A stretch of 64,000 nucleotides of DNA from NCBI GenBank assembly GCA_002682825.1, contig NOKP01000005.1, forward strand, positions 1,736,001 through 1,800,000, in the 5' to 3' direction. Shown one piece after another: positions 21,585-33,383 of the stretch (positions are counted from its first letter, which is position 1; every line of letters begins with the position of its first letter). Under the pieces are notes generated by a model. It was not told the origin of the DNA. It made no database searches and saw only the letters and a list, made by a program, of their open reading frames with translations. Position numbers and translations under genes: made by a program. The stretch comes from Neonectria sp. B-13 (taxonomy: Eukaryota; Ascomycota; Sordariomycetes; Hypocreales; Nectriaceae).

Positions 21585-24512
21585 ATGGATCCCGTCAACG
21601 CGTTCCAGGTCGGCGCCGCCGTCATCGGTCTCATCGACTTTAGCGCGCGGCTCCTCTCCGACAGCTACGAGATCTATAAGAGTGCGTCAGGCCATACCGC
21701 CCGCGATGTAGAGCTCGCGACTCTGTCCGATGACTTGTCAGCACTCAGCAAACAGGTCCAGAGCCAAGTCAAGGACGCGTCGCATGTACCGTCCGCATCA
21801 GAGTCCACCTTGCTGAGTCTATCGGCGCGATGCATCGAAGCGAGCGACAAGCTGCAGACTGCTATCAACGATTTGCAGGCGGGTAAGCACGGAACCAGCA
21901 AAATCAGCACCGCCGCAAACAGCTTTGCTTCTGCCCTGAAAGCTGTCTGGAAAAAGAGTGAGATTGAGGCATTGAAGGAAGACTTGCTCGACATTCGGTC
22001 TCAGATAATTTTTACCTCGCTCGTCTCCGTTTGGTACAAAACCTCATCAAAACCCAATACATTCAGCATCTAAATAATCACCAGGGAGGAGACAAGGCAA
22101 GACGGCCAGAGGCATGGTGACCTAAATGGCCGTCTTGACGAGATTTCCCAGAAACTCGACCGCCGTGACGACACAGCTCGTGTCTTCGCCAAGGAACTCG
22201 TGGAGATGACGGTCCGCTATGACCACAGCCATCTGTATCGGAAGAATGCTGAACTCGTAAGAATTATCTGGGGCATCGATTGGAAGTCATGGGCCGCGGT
22301 TCAAGGTAGTGGTATTTTTGAGTACTCCAAGACTGCGAAGGCCAACGATGACGATTTGCCGATAAGCATAAAGATTCTCAGCAGTCTGTCCTTTCACGAA
22401 ATGGACGCACGGCAGGAAAGCATTCCTGAAGCATACAAAAGCACATTCAACTGGATCTTCCAGGATGGGCAATCAGATGCGGACGGACAAATGCTAGGGT
22501 GGCCAAGTTTCCCCAAGTGGCTCCATGCCAAGGACGACTCTGTTTACTGGATTAATGGAAAACCGGGTTCTGGGAAATCCACTCTCATGAAGTACATCTT
22601 TGAGAATCCACAACTTGAGGACCATCTCCAAGACTACGCCGGAGACTTGCCGCTCATGCTAGCTGGGTTCTTTTTCTGGAACCTAGGTTCTGAAATGGAA
22701 AAATCCCAAGAAGGTCTCATCCGAACACTTCTTCATCAATGCTTGCGGGAGAGACCAGACCTCATTCCTGTCGTCGCCCCGAGGCGATGGGCGCTATTCA
22801 GCCTCCTGGACAGCGACATCTTTCCGCCAGACTGGACGTGGCGAGAGCTAAAAGAGTCGTTTGATATCCTCTGCTCTTGCCATGGAAAGGAGTTTTCCCT
22901 TGCTATCTTCATCGATGGGCTTGACGAGTTTAGCGAAGCGGAGAAGTCACCAGGTACTCTTCTCAACTGGATCAACGACATCATCAGGCGGCATCACGTC
23001 AAAGTCTGCGTCTCAAGCCGGCCTTGGAATGCTTTTTCGGACGCGTTCAGAAAGAGCCCTTCGCTCACGATGCAGAGTCTGACAAGGCGGGATATTGAGC
23101 ACTTCGTCGAGGCCGAGTTTGAGAAAAGCCCTGCATTTCAGGATCTGCGAGATGTCCTTGACGACGAGGCTGTCTCACTTCTCAAAGAAATTACCGACAA
23201 GGCCGATGGGGTGTTTCTTTGGGTCAGTCTCGTTGTCAAGTCTCTCCTGTCGATTATTGTCGACACGCCATCGTTGCCCCATCTCCATGAGAAACTTGCC
23301 GAGATCCCGAGCGACATCATTGGGCTGTACACATCTATCTGGCGCTCTATTCCGCCAAAGAGACTTGCTACTGCCTCCAAAATCTTTCAGCTATGCCAGA
23401 CATCACTTGAAGGGCTGCATGTCGAGGTCTGCTGGCTGGCAACAGAAGGCGCCTCAACTCCTGACGTAATCAAGAATCCGAAAGCACGCCAGGGCATCCC
23501 CAAGGTGATGAAGAGGGTCCTTGAAGGTCACACTCGCGGTATCTGCGAGTTGAGGTACGATGAGATCCGGTTCTTGCATCGTTCCGCTGTGGAATGGATG
23601 CGAGAGAAGACGATATGGGCTGAGATTTGCAGCAAGGCACCCGAAGATTTTGAAAGCAATCTGAGCTTAATGGAGGCATTGATACTGCATATGCCAGTGA
23701 AGGATAATTTTCAAATGGCTCAACCCACCCGTGATCTTCTCAACCCTTCCTTTGTCCCCTATTCTGCTTTCTTCTACTATGCATACAATGCATATGCATC
23801 CCCTGCGTGCCAATCAAATAGACCCCGGAAGGACCGAGTCACCAGGGTCTTGGACGAGATGAACAAGATGGCTTGCGAAAGATTCATGACATTGACACAC
23901 CATGAAGGTTATGATAGCGGCTTTATCGCGAACTCGACGGAGCATAATCTTGAGATGTTCTCGACAGTAAGCTGGCTTAACCATCAGTTACCGAATGGCG
24001 CGGCCGATATTGAACTATCTTTTGTCGGCATGGCTGCACGGGAGGGGCTGGTAGATTACGTGAAGCAGAAGGTGACAAGCGACAAGACACTTCTTGTTCC
24101 TAAACAGGGGAGAGTATCTATCTTGGAGCAAGCTATTTTTCAAAACCTGGAGTCGTTCATTGAGTATGTTGGGCCCCTTCATACTGGGCTCCACCTGCTA
24201 TACAATAGCTACAACAAGAGATTGGAAATAATCCGCTTCATCCTTGAGATCAGCGAGACTCGGTATGAAACAGCGTTTGGAAAGCCAATGTGGAACGTGG
24301 TTGAGCATGTACTTGGGACGACTACCAAGGAGAAAGACTGGTTCACCAAGGTACTAGCCATGTTGGAGGAACACGGCTATAGGCCGACTGATGGTGACAA
24401 AAACAAAACCGAGCCTGCAAAGACGGCTTTGGAAAAAGCCGATAAGGAGAAGAAGCCAGGAGCTTGGAGGAGATTGAAAGCGAAGATGAAGCCGACCAGT
24501 GAAGTCAATTAG
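21585..24512 (+). CDS. NACHT-domain STAND protein (fungal NLR-like)
   Basis: Two exons (21585-22033 and 22085-24512, 51 bp intron) give 958 residues. The N-terminus (MDPVNAFQVGAAVIGLIDFS, then a helical region to ~145) is the common fungal STAND N-terminal helical domain. A NACHT NTPase follows, with Walker A GKPGSGKST at about 308-316 and Walker B LAIFIDGLDEF at about 422-432, then CVSSRPW (sensor-like Arg) and a helical arm. The C-terminal ~350 residues show no WD40, ankyrin or TPR repeats that I can recognise and end in a Lys-rich tail. Such proteins are oligomerising switches in non-self recognition and programmed cell death, or in symbiosis. The joined frame was confirmed across the intron (a split Trp codon). 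Confidence 0.9.
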
Positions 24513-24780
24513 CGCTACTGTGAGGTATTCGGGATTTTATTTGGGCCTGAACTTCCCTTTTCTTTCGACTTGAAATGAAGTGAATGATCCATGGGCCATA
24601 ATTCTAGGAGCGTCGTGACTGAGTGTGACAGACTAAGGAGTGACGGATATTAATCCGCCACAAGCAAGAGGCACGTCCGCCTTCCGCCAAATCCGCCGTC
24701 GCTTTGCTTTCAATGGACTTCCGAAGAAGCGGCTGCTAAAATCTGTAAAGGGATTTGATCTATGGGTGCGTTGATCATCT

Positions 24781-25734
24781 TTGAAGCTGCATTCAAGACG
24801 ACTGAAGCCAGCAACTTACTCTCACCTCAACAGCGGATATCGACACAATGATTGCGCTGCGATATATCGCAACGAAGCCAAGGTGGGCGAGGGCATCTGC
24901 AAGAGCGACGTCGAGAGAACTAATATCTTCATCACGGGAAAGCTGTGGAACACTAAGCACGCGCTCGAGGGTGTCGAGAAAGGTCTGGGCAAGACGTTGA
25001 AGGATCTGGGGACTGACTATCTTGACTTGTTCTTGATGCATTAGCCTGTGTAAGTCTCGGCATCGGAGGTACTGATCTTGAACACCCCAGTTAACGAAGA
25101 TAATATTAGTGCCTTCAAGTGTGGCGACAACTGGTTCTCAATTGACTCAAATGGTGTCTTCGAACTTATAGACATTGACCCTGCGACTACGTTCAACGCT
25201 ATGGTGAAGTTCCTTCAAACCGGCAAAGTTCGAGCTATTGGTGTCTTCAACTTCACCAAGAACCGTCTCAACAACCTCATCAGCAAGACCAAGGTTGTCC
25301 CAGCCGTGAATCAGGTTGAGGCGCACCCGTATCTGCAGCAATCTGATCTGGTTGAATACTGCAAGACGAAAGGAATCCAACTAACGGCGTATTCACCGCT
25401 GGGCAACAATCAGACCGGAGAAGCCAGGACAGTCGATGACCCGCCCATTGCGGAACTGGGCAAGAAGCTGAGCCTAGACAATGGGCAGGTCTTGTGCTCA
25501 TGGGGTGTTCAACGCGGAACTATTGTTCTTGCCAAGAGCGTGATTCCGAGTAGGATTTAGTCCAACATCCAGGTCAAGAAGCTACCGCAGGACGAATTTA
25601 ATCAGCTCAACTCTCTGGAACGGAACAAACGATACCACTGGCAGACACGTTGGGGCGTTGACATCTTTCAAGAACTCGGCGAGGAGGAGGCGAAGCGAAC
25701 AGTGCGAGAACCGGGCCCCGAGAGACCGGAATAG
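24781..25734 (+). pseudogene. Decayed aldo-keto reductase
   Basis: Translated in one frame, the region reads as an AKR (NADPH-dependent carbonyl/sugar reductase): GYRHNDCAAIYRNEAKVGEG, TGKLWNTKHALEGV, DLGTDYLDLFLMH, AIGVFNFTKNRLNNL, VNQVEAHPYLQQ, AYSPLGNN, and a C-terminal segment to about 25734. The tetrad residues Asp, Tyr, Lys and His are still present. It is interrupted by TAG at 25042-25044, where the family has the Trp of HWPV, and by TAG at 25558-25560 after SVIPSRI. The small intron near 25050-25090 does not rejoin in frame, and the normal N-terminus with a start codon is missing. A sequencing error is possible, but several independent lesions favour a pseudogene. Confidence 0.8.
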
Positions 25735-25808
25735 TTTGGTAAAGAAACATTTACATGTAGAATTAACGCTTGGTGGTGATTGAAACTCCAATCCCAGCAA
25801 TGCTTCGT

Positions 25809-28207
25809 CTAGGCTATGGTTGACCAAATCATGGTCTCATCGATTTCCACATGGGGCCAAAACGCCTAGAAAACCATTAGCGTCTTCAAAACAATAACAA
25901 TATGAGGTCTTCACTTACCGAAGAGTCGAGGTCCAGCCAATCCGCAGTCTGCCACTCGTCAAGCAGACGAGGATCATATACAAGCGTAGTATCAGGATCC
26001 TGGTACACCTGCGAAATATGTCCGGGTCCAGGACCATCTGCACCTACCCTGACTGGATTATCTAGCCCATTGGGTTGGCCAAGCGTCTGCGCCGGCCCCT
26101 GGAGATCAGGATCTACCGTAATAGCTGACAGACTTGTGCACGGATTCCTAGCTGCGGTTCGAAACTCTTCCAGGATCACAGCGTACCTCCGACTGGGCGA
26201 GTTCGACGCAGTGGCACGAGCGAGATGACTCTGGCATTTTTCAGCCAGCTCTATGAGCTTCGCCCTATTCTGCTTCCCGATCTGCCGACCGGCCCGTCGC
26301 TGTTGAATTTCCCAGACGTGGGTGACAATGAGTGCGCAGAACGCCACGTAATGCGTCCACCAGAAGGCATGGAAGATCGGACCCTCCTGAGCCATGTAGT
26401 CGACCGTTTCTAAAACGGCCTTTGCCGCTCCCATACACTCTGATATCTGGGTTTCGTACGTTGCCGTGGATGTGCCCAGGAGAAACAGCCGGTTGGCATG
26501 CATAATCGCATGCGAGTGAGCCAGCTTGAGAACGGTGGCTTGTCTTCGATAGCTGGTGATGAGCATTGATGGGCGTATTGATCCGAGGTGCAAGGGTAGA
26601 CTTGCGTGCCAGTTATGGATACGCTGGTTCAACTTATGCGCCGCAGCTACGCGCTCTTGGTTGGTGATGTCCCGAAGTGTATAGACTTCTCGCGAGATGG
26701 AACCGATGATTTCAGCGATTCTAGTAAAGGTTTCTGAAATCAGCATGTAGATCTTATCCGGGATATTAGAATAGTAGGAAATTGTTCACCTGGCGTGGAA
26801 TATTAACGCATCAACATGGCAATCCTCGGGGTTCTCATCGCCGGGCCCCAAGACAGTCATATCATCATCATTTACTCGATCAGGAAACTCTTGGTCAATA
26901 TCGTCATCGTGAAAGTGTCGTGGCCGCCCAAAGACGACGCCCAAGTAGTTATCGAGGACGTAGGCTGTCCAGAAGGTGCGGATGCAGCATTGGGCGTGGA
27001 TGTAATCAGTGCGAGAAACCCGGCGTCTCTTGTTGGCGCGGCGATGTAGTCCGAGGGCTGAAATAAGCTGAAGCGCGTTCCCAAAGACGTACCAGCTGCG
27101 GTTGAAACGCGAGGTTGTGAGCAGATAGAGAACGTGGACTATTCTCGCCTGTACTGACTCCAACTTTGGGTACCCCGTCTCTTCGTCAGCCAGGCGAGTT
27201 GAGATGGCAAAGAGTACATCGCTTGCTAGGGGACCTTGAGCTTCGTCATCGGCAGTCAAGGAGCCTGTGGACTTTTCTTGGTGCAGAGTGGCCACTGCAA
27301 GCGCGACAAGAACAATGGCAGCTTTTGCGCGGCCAACATCGTGCCATATGGGTCGTTTCTCCTGAACGTTCTTCTCGATAATGCCAAGCCAGGTTTCCAG
27401 CGTGGGACGATGAAAGATGCGATAGGTTGCGACACAGACATCAAAATAAAGCGCGAGGAGATTCCGACCATCACTTGGACTCGGCAAGGGTATTGGAACA
27501 TCTCCGTCGATGTCGGGCAACGGCTTGTCGCCCGCCATGTAGAGCGGCTGGCTCTCTGCCGACGACTTCGCAACATCAGGCGGGCGTTTGCTGTTCCGGG
27601 CTGAGAGGCGCTTCCAGGCGCGATGCAGAAAGGTCAAGCCGGAAGTCGGATCAAAGACTTGACCTTGTATCTCCGCCATTCCAAGCTCCGGAGATGCACG
27701 TGATGGCGCTGTACTCTCCAGGGAACCCGGATATCGACGAGACAGGTCAATGTCGTTTTGCGGCTCCGTGCGCGGTCGACTAGGATCGGGTATGGTCCCA
27801 AAGCCAAGCTCTTCTTCCTGGGAGGGAGCACCATGGTCGTACGACAGCCGCGAGTGAGCATCCGACTGGGGTGGCGTCGGCGGTCGTCCCCTTGTGTACT
27901 TGGCATCGAAGGAGCATGAGCGGCCCTTAGCCACACACTTTACACACGGGAGATCACCGCTGCACTTTGCCTTTCTGGACTTGCAAAAGTCGCAAGCCCT
28001 GCTCACCTTTCGAAGCTTCTGGGTGCCCTTGGGCCGATGACCGGAGTGTTCAGAAGACGCGGTGCTGCGTTTCCGGCCAGCCGAGTACGCGCCGGACGCC
28101 GCCGCCGGAGAGTCGACCAAGCTGGGCTCCACCGACTCGACTGGTATGAACCGGTCAGTCCTCGACGGAGGCACAGGGTAGGATTGTGCGATTACTGGAG
28201 CGTCCAT
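25809..28207 (-). CDS. Zn2Cys6 transcription factor with fungal_trans domain
   Basis: Starts at 28207. The zinc cluster lies at residues 72-98 (ACDFCKSRKAKC ... CVKCVAKGRSC) after a Ser/Pro-rich arm and a basic KLRKVSR. A fungal_trans regulatory domain follows (LLALYFDVCVATYRIFHRP, RSWYVFGNALQLISALGLHRR, RTFWTAYVLDNYLGVVFGRPRHFHDDDIDQ). The main exon runs to about 26790; a second (from ~26752 to 25919) begins near MLISETFTRIAEIIGSISREV, and a last exon (25865-25809) adds 19 residues ending WSTIA. The junction at 26752-26790 is unresolved: the obvious donor GTGAAC and acceptor AAG differ by phase, so either a weak donor (near 26808) is used or there is a 1-base lesion. Nuclear; target genes unknown. 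Confidence 0.8.
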
Positions 28208-28888
28208 GTGGGCTTTTCGAGACGGGGGGAACTTTCAAAGCGGGATGTTTGAGGACACGAGAGGACGGAAAAAGGATCGGAAAAGAAGATGGGCGAGGCG
28301 GAGAAGGGACTCTGTATATAAAGACGGGGTCCCGATTTTGCGGGGGATTGATTGAGTGGGCCCCCGGCGGGCTTGCCCCGGATTCTTTGCTGTGCACGAC
28401 TCATTCGGTTATGTTGAGCCCCAAAGAGGGAATAACTACGGGCGTTTGTGAGACTATATGAAACAGTTTCATATTGTAGTCTGAACTTTAGCTCATTTGT
28501 TTGAACTGCGATGAATCAGACAGAAATGATGAAGCACACGAAGGAGACGTAGCATATCCGCCTCACTCTGCTTCCACCCACTTCATGAGGGTTTGCCGGC
28601 TTGGCCGCTGGCTTTGCAATTACAGCGATATTGTTTTAGACACTAAAGGTCCAGAAGGGAATAGCAAAATGTAATACGTCGGCTCGGCTAGTTGAGAGTG
28701 CTCTCAGTCTCTTGTACAGGTCCACCAACGCCTCCATTGAGCACTTCAGCGGCTGAACCATTGCATTCAAAAAGATTTTTATTGCAGACTATTCGTCGGC
28801 GAGGGTATGGCAAGTTTAACTTTCACTTCAATCTTACAAGCCCAGGCGTTACTAACAGATGTTCTGCAAGTACCCTCAAAGCCATTCC
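28208..28888. other. Intergenic region with promoter of the Zn2Cys6 gene
   Basis: About 680 bp. A TATATA element at 28315-28320 lies ~110 bp upstream of the minus-strand gene. The remainder is the 3' side of the acyltransferase gene; no gene seen. Confidence 0.4.
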
Positions 28889-30739
28889 TCAGTCGACCTG
28901 GACCAGCGCTTTCTCTACCCTCTTTCCAACTGTTACACTCCACATGTCGACCTTCCGATGCCACAAGCGAGTGAGATACATAGTCACACTCAGTAAGATG
29001 ATGTAACCAACAAGAAATCCCCCAACCCGGCCGAGTCGTTCGAAAAGCCTGGGCATGATCCAGAAACCCAGACTGTGCAAGACTGGTCCGTGGACAAGGT
29101 ACAGTGAGAAGCTGACCTTTCCTAGGTACTGTGCCGTCGGTCCCTCCAGGAGACCACTGAGGAAAGGGCTGCGGAGAACGCAGGTGAGTAGAATCAGGGC
29201 TCCCATCGCCTGGTAGAACATCCAGCCTGAGAGCGGGATGTAGTACTTGGGGACCCACGAAGAGAGAAACACGAAGCCGGGTGTGTACTCGGCACCGGCG
29301 TCAGGGTACGAAAGAAAGTAAAGCGCCACAAAGACGCCAATCCAGCGCATTAGCCTTGCTTGACGCCTCGATGGGTTAAAGCCGGCCCGGCGGCCTCTCC
29401 AACCAGCCGTAGCCGGAGGGACGATGGAGGAAACTTGGCCGGCATCAGCGCGCCGAATGTCCATCTCCGACAGCATCGCGCCTCCCAGAAACGTGGCCAT
29501 ATCCCAGCGTCCCAGTGTCAAGCTGTAGGCGGAGAGAAAGCCGGCAAAGCGTAGTCGCCACTTTGCTTTGAGGGCTGCGGTGCCCAGCAGGAAGATGTAG
29601 AGGAACATGGACCCGCGAAGTTCCATGGGTATGGTGAAAGTGTGCGGGTCGTACCGCGGGTGATAATGGCCGAAGTTGAAGGGATTGGCCCATTCCGCAT
29701 AGGCCCTCGTGAAGTTCTTGAGAGCGTAGGTCATGTTGTCGTGGATGAAGGGGTGCTCCTCCCACGATCCGCCCAGTTGAACCCAGGTGAGGTTGACGCT
29801 GTTCGTGACATTGGAGACTTCGGGGACGGGCACCTTGACTTCATTTTTATGGAAAAATGAGCGCGGTGCAATTTTAGTAGGTGCCAGTGTTTCCAGTGCC
29901 CGACTCAGAGTGTCGTTTGTCGATTTGGTGGCGTTTAACAGTGCCAATTCTGCTTCGACCTCATCCGCTACCTTGTATATAAACGAGGGGCCAAATGACT
30001 GCGATGTATCATTCAGGCAGAGCGTGAGTGTATCGTTCCAGTTGGTGGTGTTACCCAGGTCCAAGAAGGCTGAGCTCTGCAGGCCCAGATACTGTGCGAT
30101 ACTCGCGACCCCGGACGCAGCAAAGGTCCCGTTGGCACAGGTGCTGTTCAATTGGGCGACGGTGACGGTGCCATTGATGTAGGACGAGTCAGGGCCCTTG
30201 TAGATGGCGAATTCGGATCGAAAGACACCCATCTGAGCCAGCATTGCCACTAGGAACATGCTGATGGTGGGAGGAATGTAGAGGCGGAAGACGCGTCTAA
30301 ATACGGCCGACGCAAGGCTCTGGTAGGCGGCCTCGAGACGACGCTCATGGATTGCCCTGATGATATGGCGACAGAGAACGTAGCCCGAGATGGCAAAGAA
30401 GATGGCCACCATTGGGCGACCACGATGCAAGAGGCAGATAATAGGCAGGGAAGGCCAATTCAAGTAAGGCTCGGGCGCTCGAGGAGGCAAAGCACCGTGG
30501 CCGAGCATAATATACGGCGTCCATGGCCAGAGGAAGTGGTAGTTGAAGACGATGAGACAGGCAATGCCCCTCAGCCCGTCGAGACATCGGATCTTGTCTC
30601 TGTTTCTGGCCGCGCCCGAGGCTGAGGCTGAGACCTTGTCCTTCTCCTCTGCCTGGGGAAGCAGGTCCGGCTGATGTCCCTTGGCGGATGACATGATGCC
30701 GTCGCGACTGTCCTGCTCGCGGCGGTTGCGAGGAAACAT
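28889..30739 (-). CDS. Acyltransferase-3 family membrane protein
   Basis: A single exon of 616 residues. The acyltransferase_3 pattern starts with RCLDGLRGIACLIVFNYHF, then RPMVAIFFAISGYVL, and ends with YLGKVSFSLYLVHGPVLHS and further helices; around ten membrane segments are visible. These proteins transfer acyl groups across membranes to sugars, lipids or peptides. Between about residues 175 and 375 there is a large hydrophilic insert with many N-x-S/T sequons (NGTVT, NSTC, NGTF, NTTN, NDTL, NDTS, NATK), suggesting a glycosylated luminal or extracellular loop. The first ATG is used; MSSAKGHQPD at residue 16 is an alternative. The acceptor substrate is unknown. Confidence 0.88.
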   Translation of the reverse strand: MFPRNRREQDSRDGIMSSAKGHQPDLLPQAEEKDKVSASASGAARNRDKIRCLDGLRGIACLIVFNYHFLWPWTPYIMLGHGALPPRAPEPYLNWPSLPIICLLHRGRPMVAIFFAISGYVLCRHIIRAIHERRLEAAYQSLASAVFRRVFRLYIPPTISMFLVAMLAQMGVFRSEFAIYKGPDSSYINGTVTVAQLNSTCANGTFAASGVASIAQYLGLQSSAFLDLGNTTNWNDTLTLCLNDTSQSFGPSFIYKVADEVEAELALLNATKSTNDTLSRALETLAPTKIAPRSFFHKNEVKVPVPEVSNVTNSVNLTWVQLGGSWEEHPFIHDNMTYALKNFTRAYAEWANPFNFGHYHPRYDPHTFTIPMELRGSMFLYIFLLGTAALKAKWRLRFAGFLSAYSLTLGRWDMATFLGGAMLSEMDIRRADAGQVSSIVPPATAGWRGRRAGFNPSRRQARLMRWIGVFVALYFLSYPDAGAEYTPGFVFLSSWVPKYYIPLSGWMFYQAMGALILLTCVLRSPFLSGLLEGPTAQYLGKVSFSLYLVHGPVLHSLGFWIMPRLFERLGRVGGFLVGYIILLSVTMYLTRLWHRKVDMWSVTVGKRVEKALVQVD

Positions 30740-31659
30740 CCGGGTGAGCCGGAGAGGGGGAGATGGCGAGGTTGTGAGCAGTTGGATGTCAGGACGAGAT
30801 ACGATGATGACACAATTAACAATCTAAGGTCCACAATTATGAAGCTTAGGGGCGGTGGCTTAGCTAAGGCTGAGGGAGGGAACTGCCAAGAACGCTAGGC
30901 TAGATTTGACTCGCCCATCGTCATTGCTCGTGTGACCCTGGTCCATTGGCCGTCTAGCGTGGCCATCCTCTTTCACTAATAATCAAGCATTAGCTGGCAT
31001 AATTCCCGTAGTTTATGAAAGTATTCTGATATATACGAAGCCTCTACAAGGATGCCACTCATTGATTTCTTCATCTCGAACCTGGCTAGTTCTGAAGGCT
31101 TGCCGTATTTAAGTTGTTGCGATTGATGGTGTTCGGCATAAACATCTTGCTCTGTTTTCTGCTACATGTTATCTACTGCGTTGCCTTGATCTATTTGATG
31201 ATATCGACCAAGGCTAAATAATATTAAAATGAAATCCCCAAGACTTACATCTATCTCAGATGTTGTGTCGCCCTTATCTTGGGCTCTTTGATGCGTTTTC
31301 TAATGCTCAGCCTCACGATGGTTGGCATATCGTGCCTTTTCTAAGTGGGTCAATGGGCCAACATCCAACTTAATAACCAAACTTCACGCTCTTGGCACAC
31401 TCTAGAGGTTATACTGTCAGAAAAGGTTCATTCTCGTGATGTTTAGGCAGTGTTGGATGTTGTGGAGCTTGCGATGGACAATGCTGACAGTGGGACTAAA
31501 TTAGGCAGTCAGCCAGGCAAAACACTCGTAGTGCTTACTATCTCACCAATAGGCAAGGGTATAAGAACCGAGCTAAAGCCCTGAACCCGTAATCAACGCG
31601 AGCTGACATCGTATCAGACTTGGTTGCTCATCTTATTTACTACTTCTCATTTCCTCGTC
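30740..31659. other. Intergenic region, no gene seen
   Basis: About 920 bp between divergent genes (acyltransferase and F-box). It carries both promoters. No domain-bearing frame and no recognisable element beyond ordinary AT-rich stretches. Confidence 0.4.
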
Positions 31660-33063
31660 ATGTCAACCTCAACACTTGACAATCTTCCCGATGAGTTATT
31701 TCTCTCCATCACATCATGCCTCACGCCTCACGAACTGGCCAGGTTGATGCGCACCTGCAAGCGCTTCAACACCTTGATCGAACCTATCCTCTGGACCGAC
31801 ATCGAGCTGCACGAGGTAGGCTTCCACGAAGCATCCAGGGAGCTAAATGATCCGCCGCCCTTCATTCCCACGTCTCAACGACCTTATCACCGGAAACAAG
31901 GCTGGAGTGGTGGCCAAGGCGCTCAAGTTAAAGCAGGAAAACTCTTCCTCATATTGCAACTGCTCCACGACGAGGACCCAAACCGAATGCAGGAGCTTAC
32001 GAAGCGAGTGAGAAATCTGTGCACTGTCATTGAGCCTGAAACTGGACCTTGGGATGAAATCAACAACAAGAGACGAGACGTCATTCAAATCTGGCAGCTG
32101 TTGCCATTCTTTACCAACCTCGAGACTCTGGAGCTGCATGGGGACAGTTATTACTCTTCCGAGTTCGAAAAGATAACTCCGGAGTTTACCGCCCCTCCTC
32201 TGAATCTTCGCTTTGCAAAGCTTTTTGGCTATATACCAAAGTCTGTTGCACGATGGGTTCTCCGAAGCGGAGCGAGTCTCGAGCGCCTAGAACTCGGCAT
32301 GCTGGATCGTCCCATCTCGACTGATTGCAGCACATCGCCGGAGTTTTCGCCACTACCCGAGGAGAACCTGGCGGAACCAGATGACGAAGACTCCGACTGG
32401 GGTAGTCTCAGTGGAGGGTCCGTTATTCCACGACCACAGTCAGGCTTTCTACCAGATCCCAGCGAATACAATTTTTCGAGGGTGAAGCACCTGTATCTTT
32501 GCCAACCTTCTCCGGGGGACTACAGTCATTCTGTGTCTGATTACTCCTGGTCGACGCGCGCTGAATACGCCTGTTTGGATGATTGGGAAAGTATGATCCA
32601 GGCGACGGGTCCAGCCTTGGAGACGTTGGTCCTGGAGCAAAGGCCCGCCGCAGCGTACATCGAGAACGACGGAGTGTCGGAAGTCGAATTTCTCAGGAAC
32701 GACACTGGTGGAGGGGGTAATGCACCGCTGGTAGACATGGTAGAGAGCCTACTTGATAATAAGATATTGCCCGAGCTGAAGAAGGTGTATATGTATGGCA
32801 TGGTGGTTGGTGAGGACTTAAACGGACGGCCATCTAAAGAGGTTCCTGCTGGCCGACTGATGGCTCTCCTGGAGGCGCGGGGTGTTCAGTGCGAGGCCAG
32901 ACTTGGGCAGTGGTGTTTCTTCGATGACAGTCCGGGATACACGCATTGGGCTAGCTGGAATGGGACGGAGGACGAGGACGAGGATGACGATGACGATGAC
33001 GACAAACAGGATGAGCATAACGAGTCTAAGATGAAGTGGCATACTTTGCTGGCAAGCGTATGA
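31660..33063 (+). CDS. F-box protein
   Basis: A single exon of 467 residues. The N-terminal F-box is clear: LDNLPDELFLSITSCLTPHELARLMRTC continuing to FNTLIEPILW (about residues 6-46), the Skp1-binding motif of SCF ubiquitin ligases. The rest is a degenerate helical/LRR-like region typical of fungal F-box proteins with no catalytic motif, and it would recruit an unknown substrate. A run of Asp/Glu codons (about 32970-33005, EDEDEDDDDDDD) lies near the C-terminus. The ATG at 31660 (MSTSTLDN) directly precedes the F-box; an upstream extension in the same frame has no ATG. Confidence 0.88.
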   Translation: MSTSTLDNLPDELFLSITSCLTPHELARLMRTCKRFNTLIEPILWTDIELHEVGFHEASRELNDPPPFIPTSQRPYHRKQGWSGGQGAQVKAGKLFLILQLLHDEDPNRMQELTKRVRNLCTVIEPETGPWDEINNKRRDVIQIWQLLPFFTNLETLELHGDSYYSSEFEKITPEFTAPPLNLRFAKLFGYIPKSVARWVLRSGASLERLELGMLDRPISTDCSTSPEFSPLPEENLAEPDDEDSDWGSLSGGSVIPRPQSGFLPDPSEYNFSRVKHLYLCQPSPGDYSHSVSDYSWSTRAEYACLDDWESMIQATGPALETLVLEQRPAAAYIENDGVSEVEFLRNDTGGGGNAPLVDMVESLLDNKILPELKKVYMYGMVVGEDLNGRPSKEVPAGRLMALLEARGVQCEARLGQWCFFDDSPGYTHWASWNGTEDEDEDDDDDDDKQDEHNESKMKWHTLLASV

Positions 33064-33383
33064 TGCATAGAATACTTCAATAGCTATGATACTAGATGTT
33101 GTGGTTCTTTCGGTGTCTTAAGGCGAAACCCAACTCACGTCCCGAAGTAACATATTCATAGGCGCTAGAGGCCGCTTTTAGGTCCTCTCAACTACCCAGC
33201 TTAACCCTTCGAACAATGCTGTGTTGGCATGTTTGACTACTCTCAACGGCCAAGGAACTTCTACTAGAAGCTGAGCTCGAAAAGCAGGTTAACCTTAGTT
33301 GACCATACTTGATTCGATATAAACAACCAAATAAAACACCAATACAGCATGTTATAGAGCTACGTAACAAAAACGAAGTTGAC

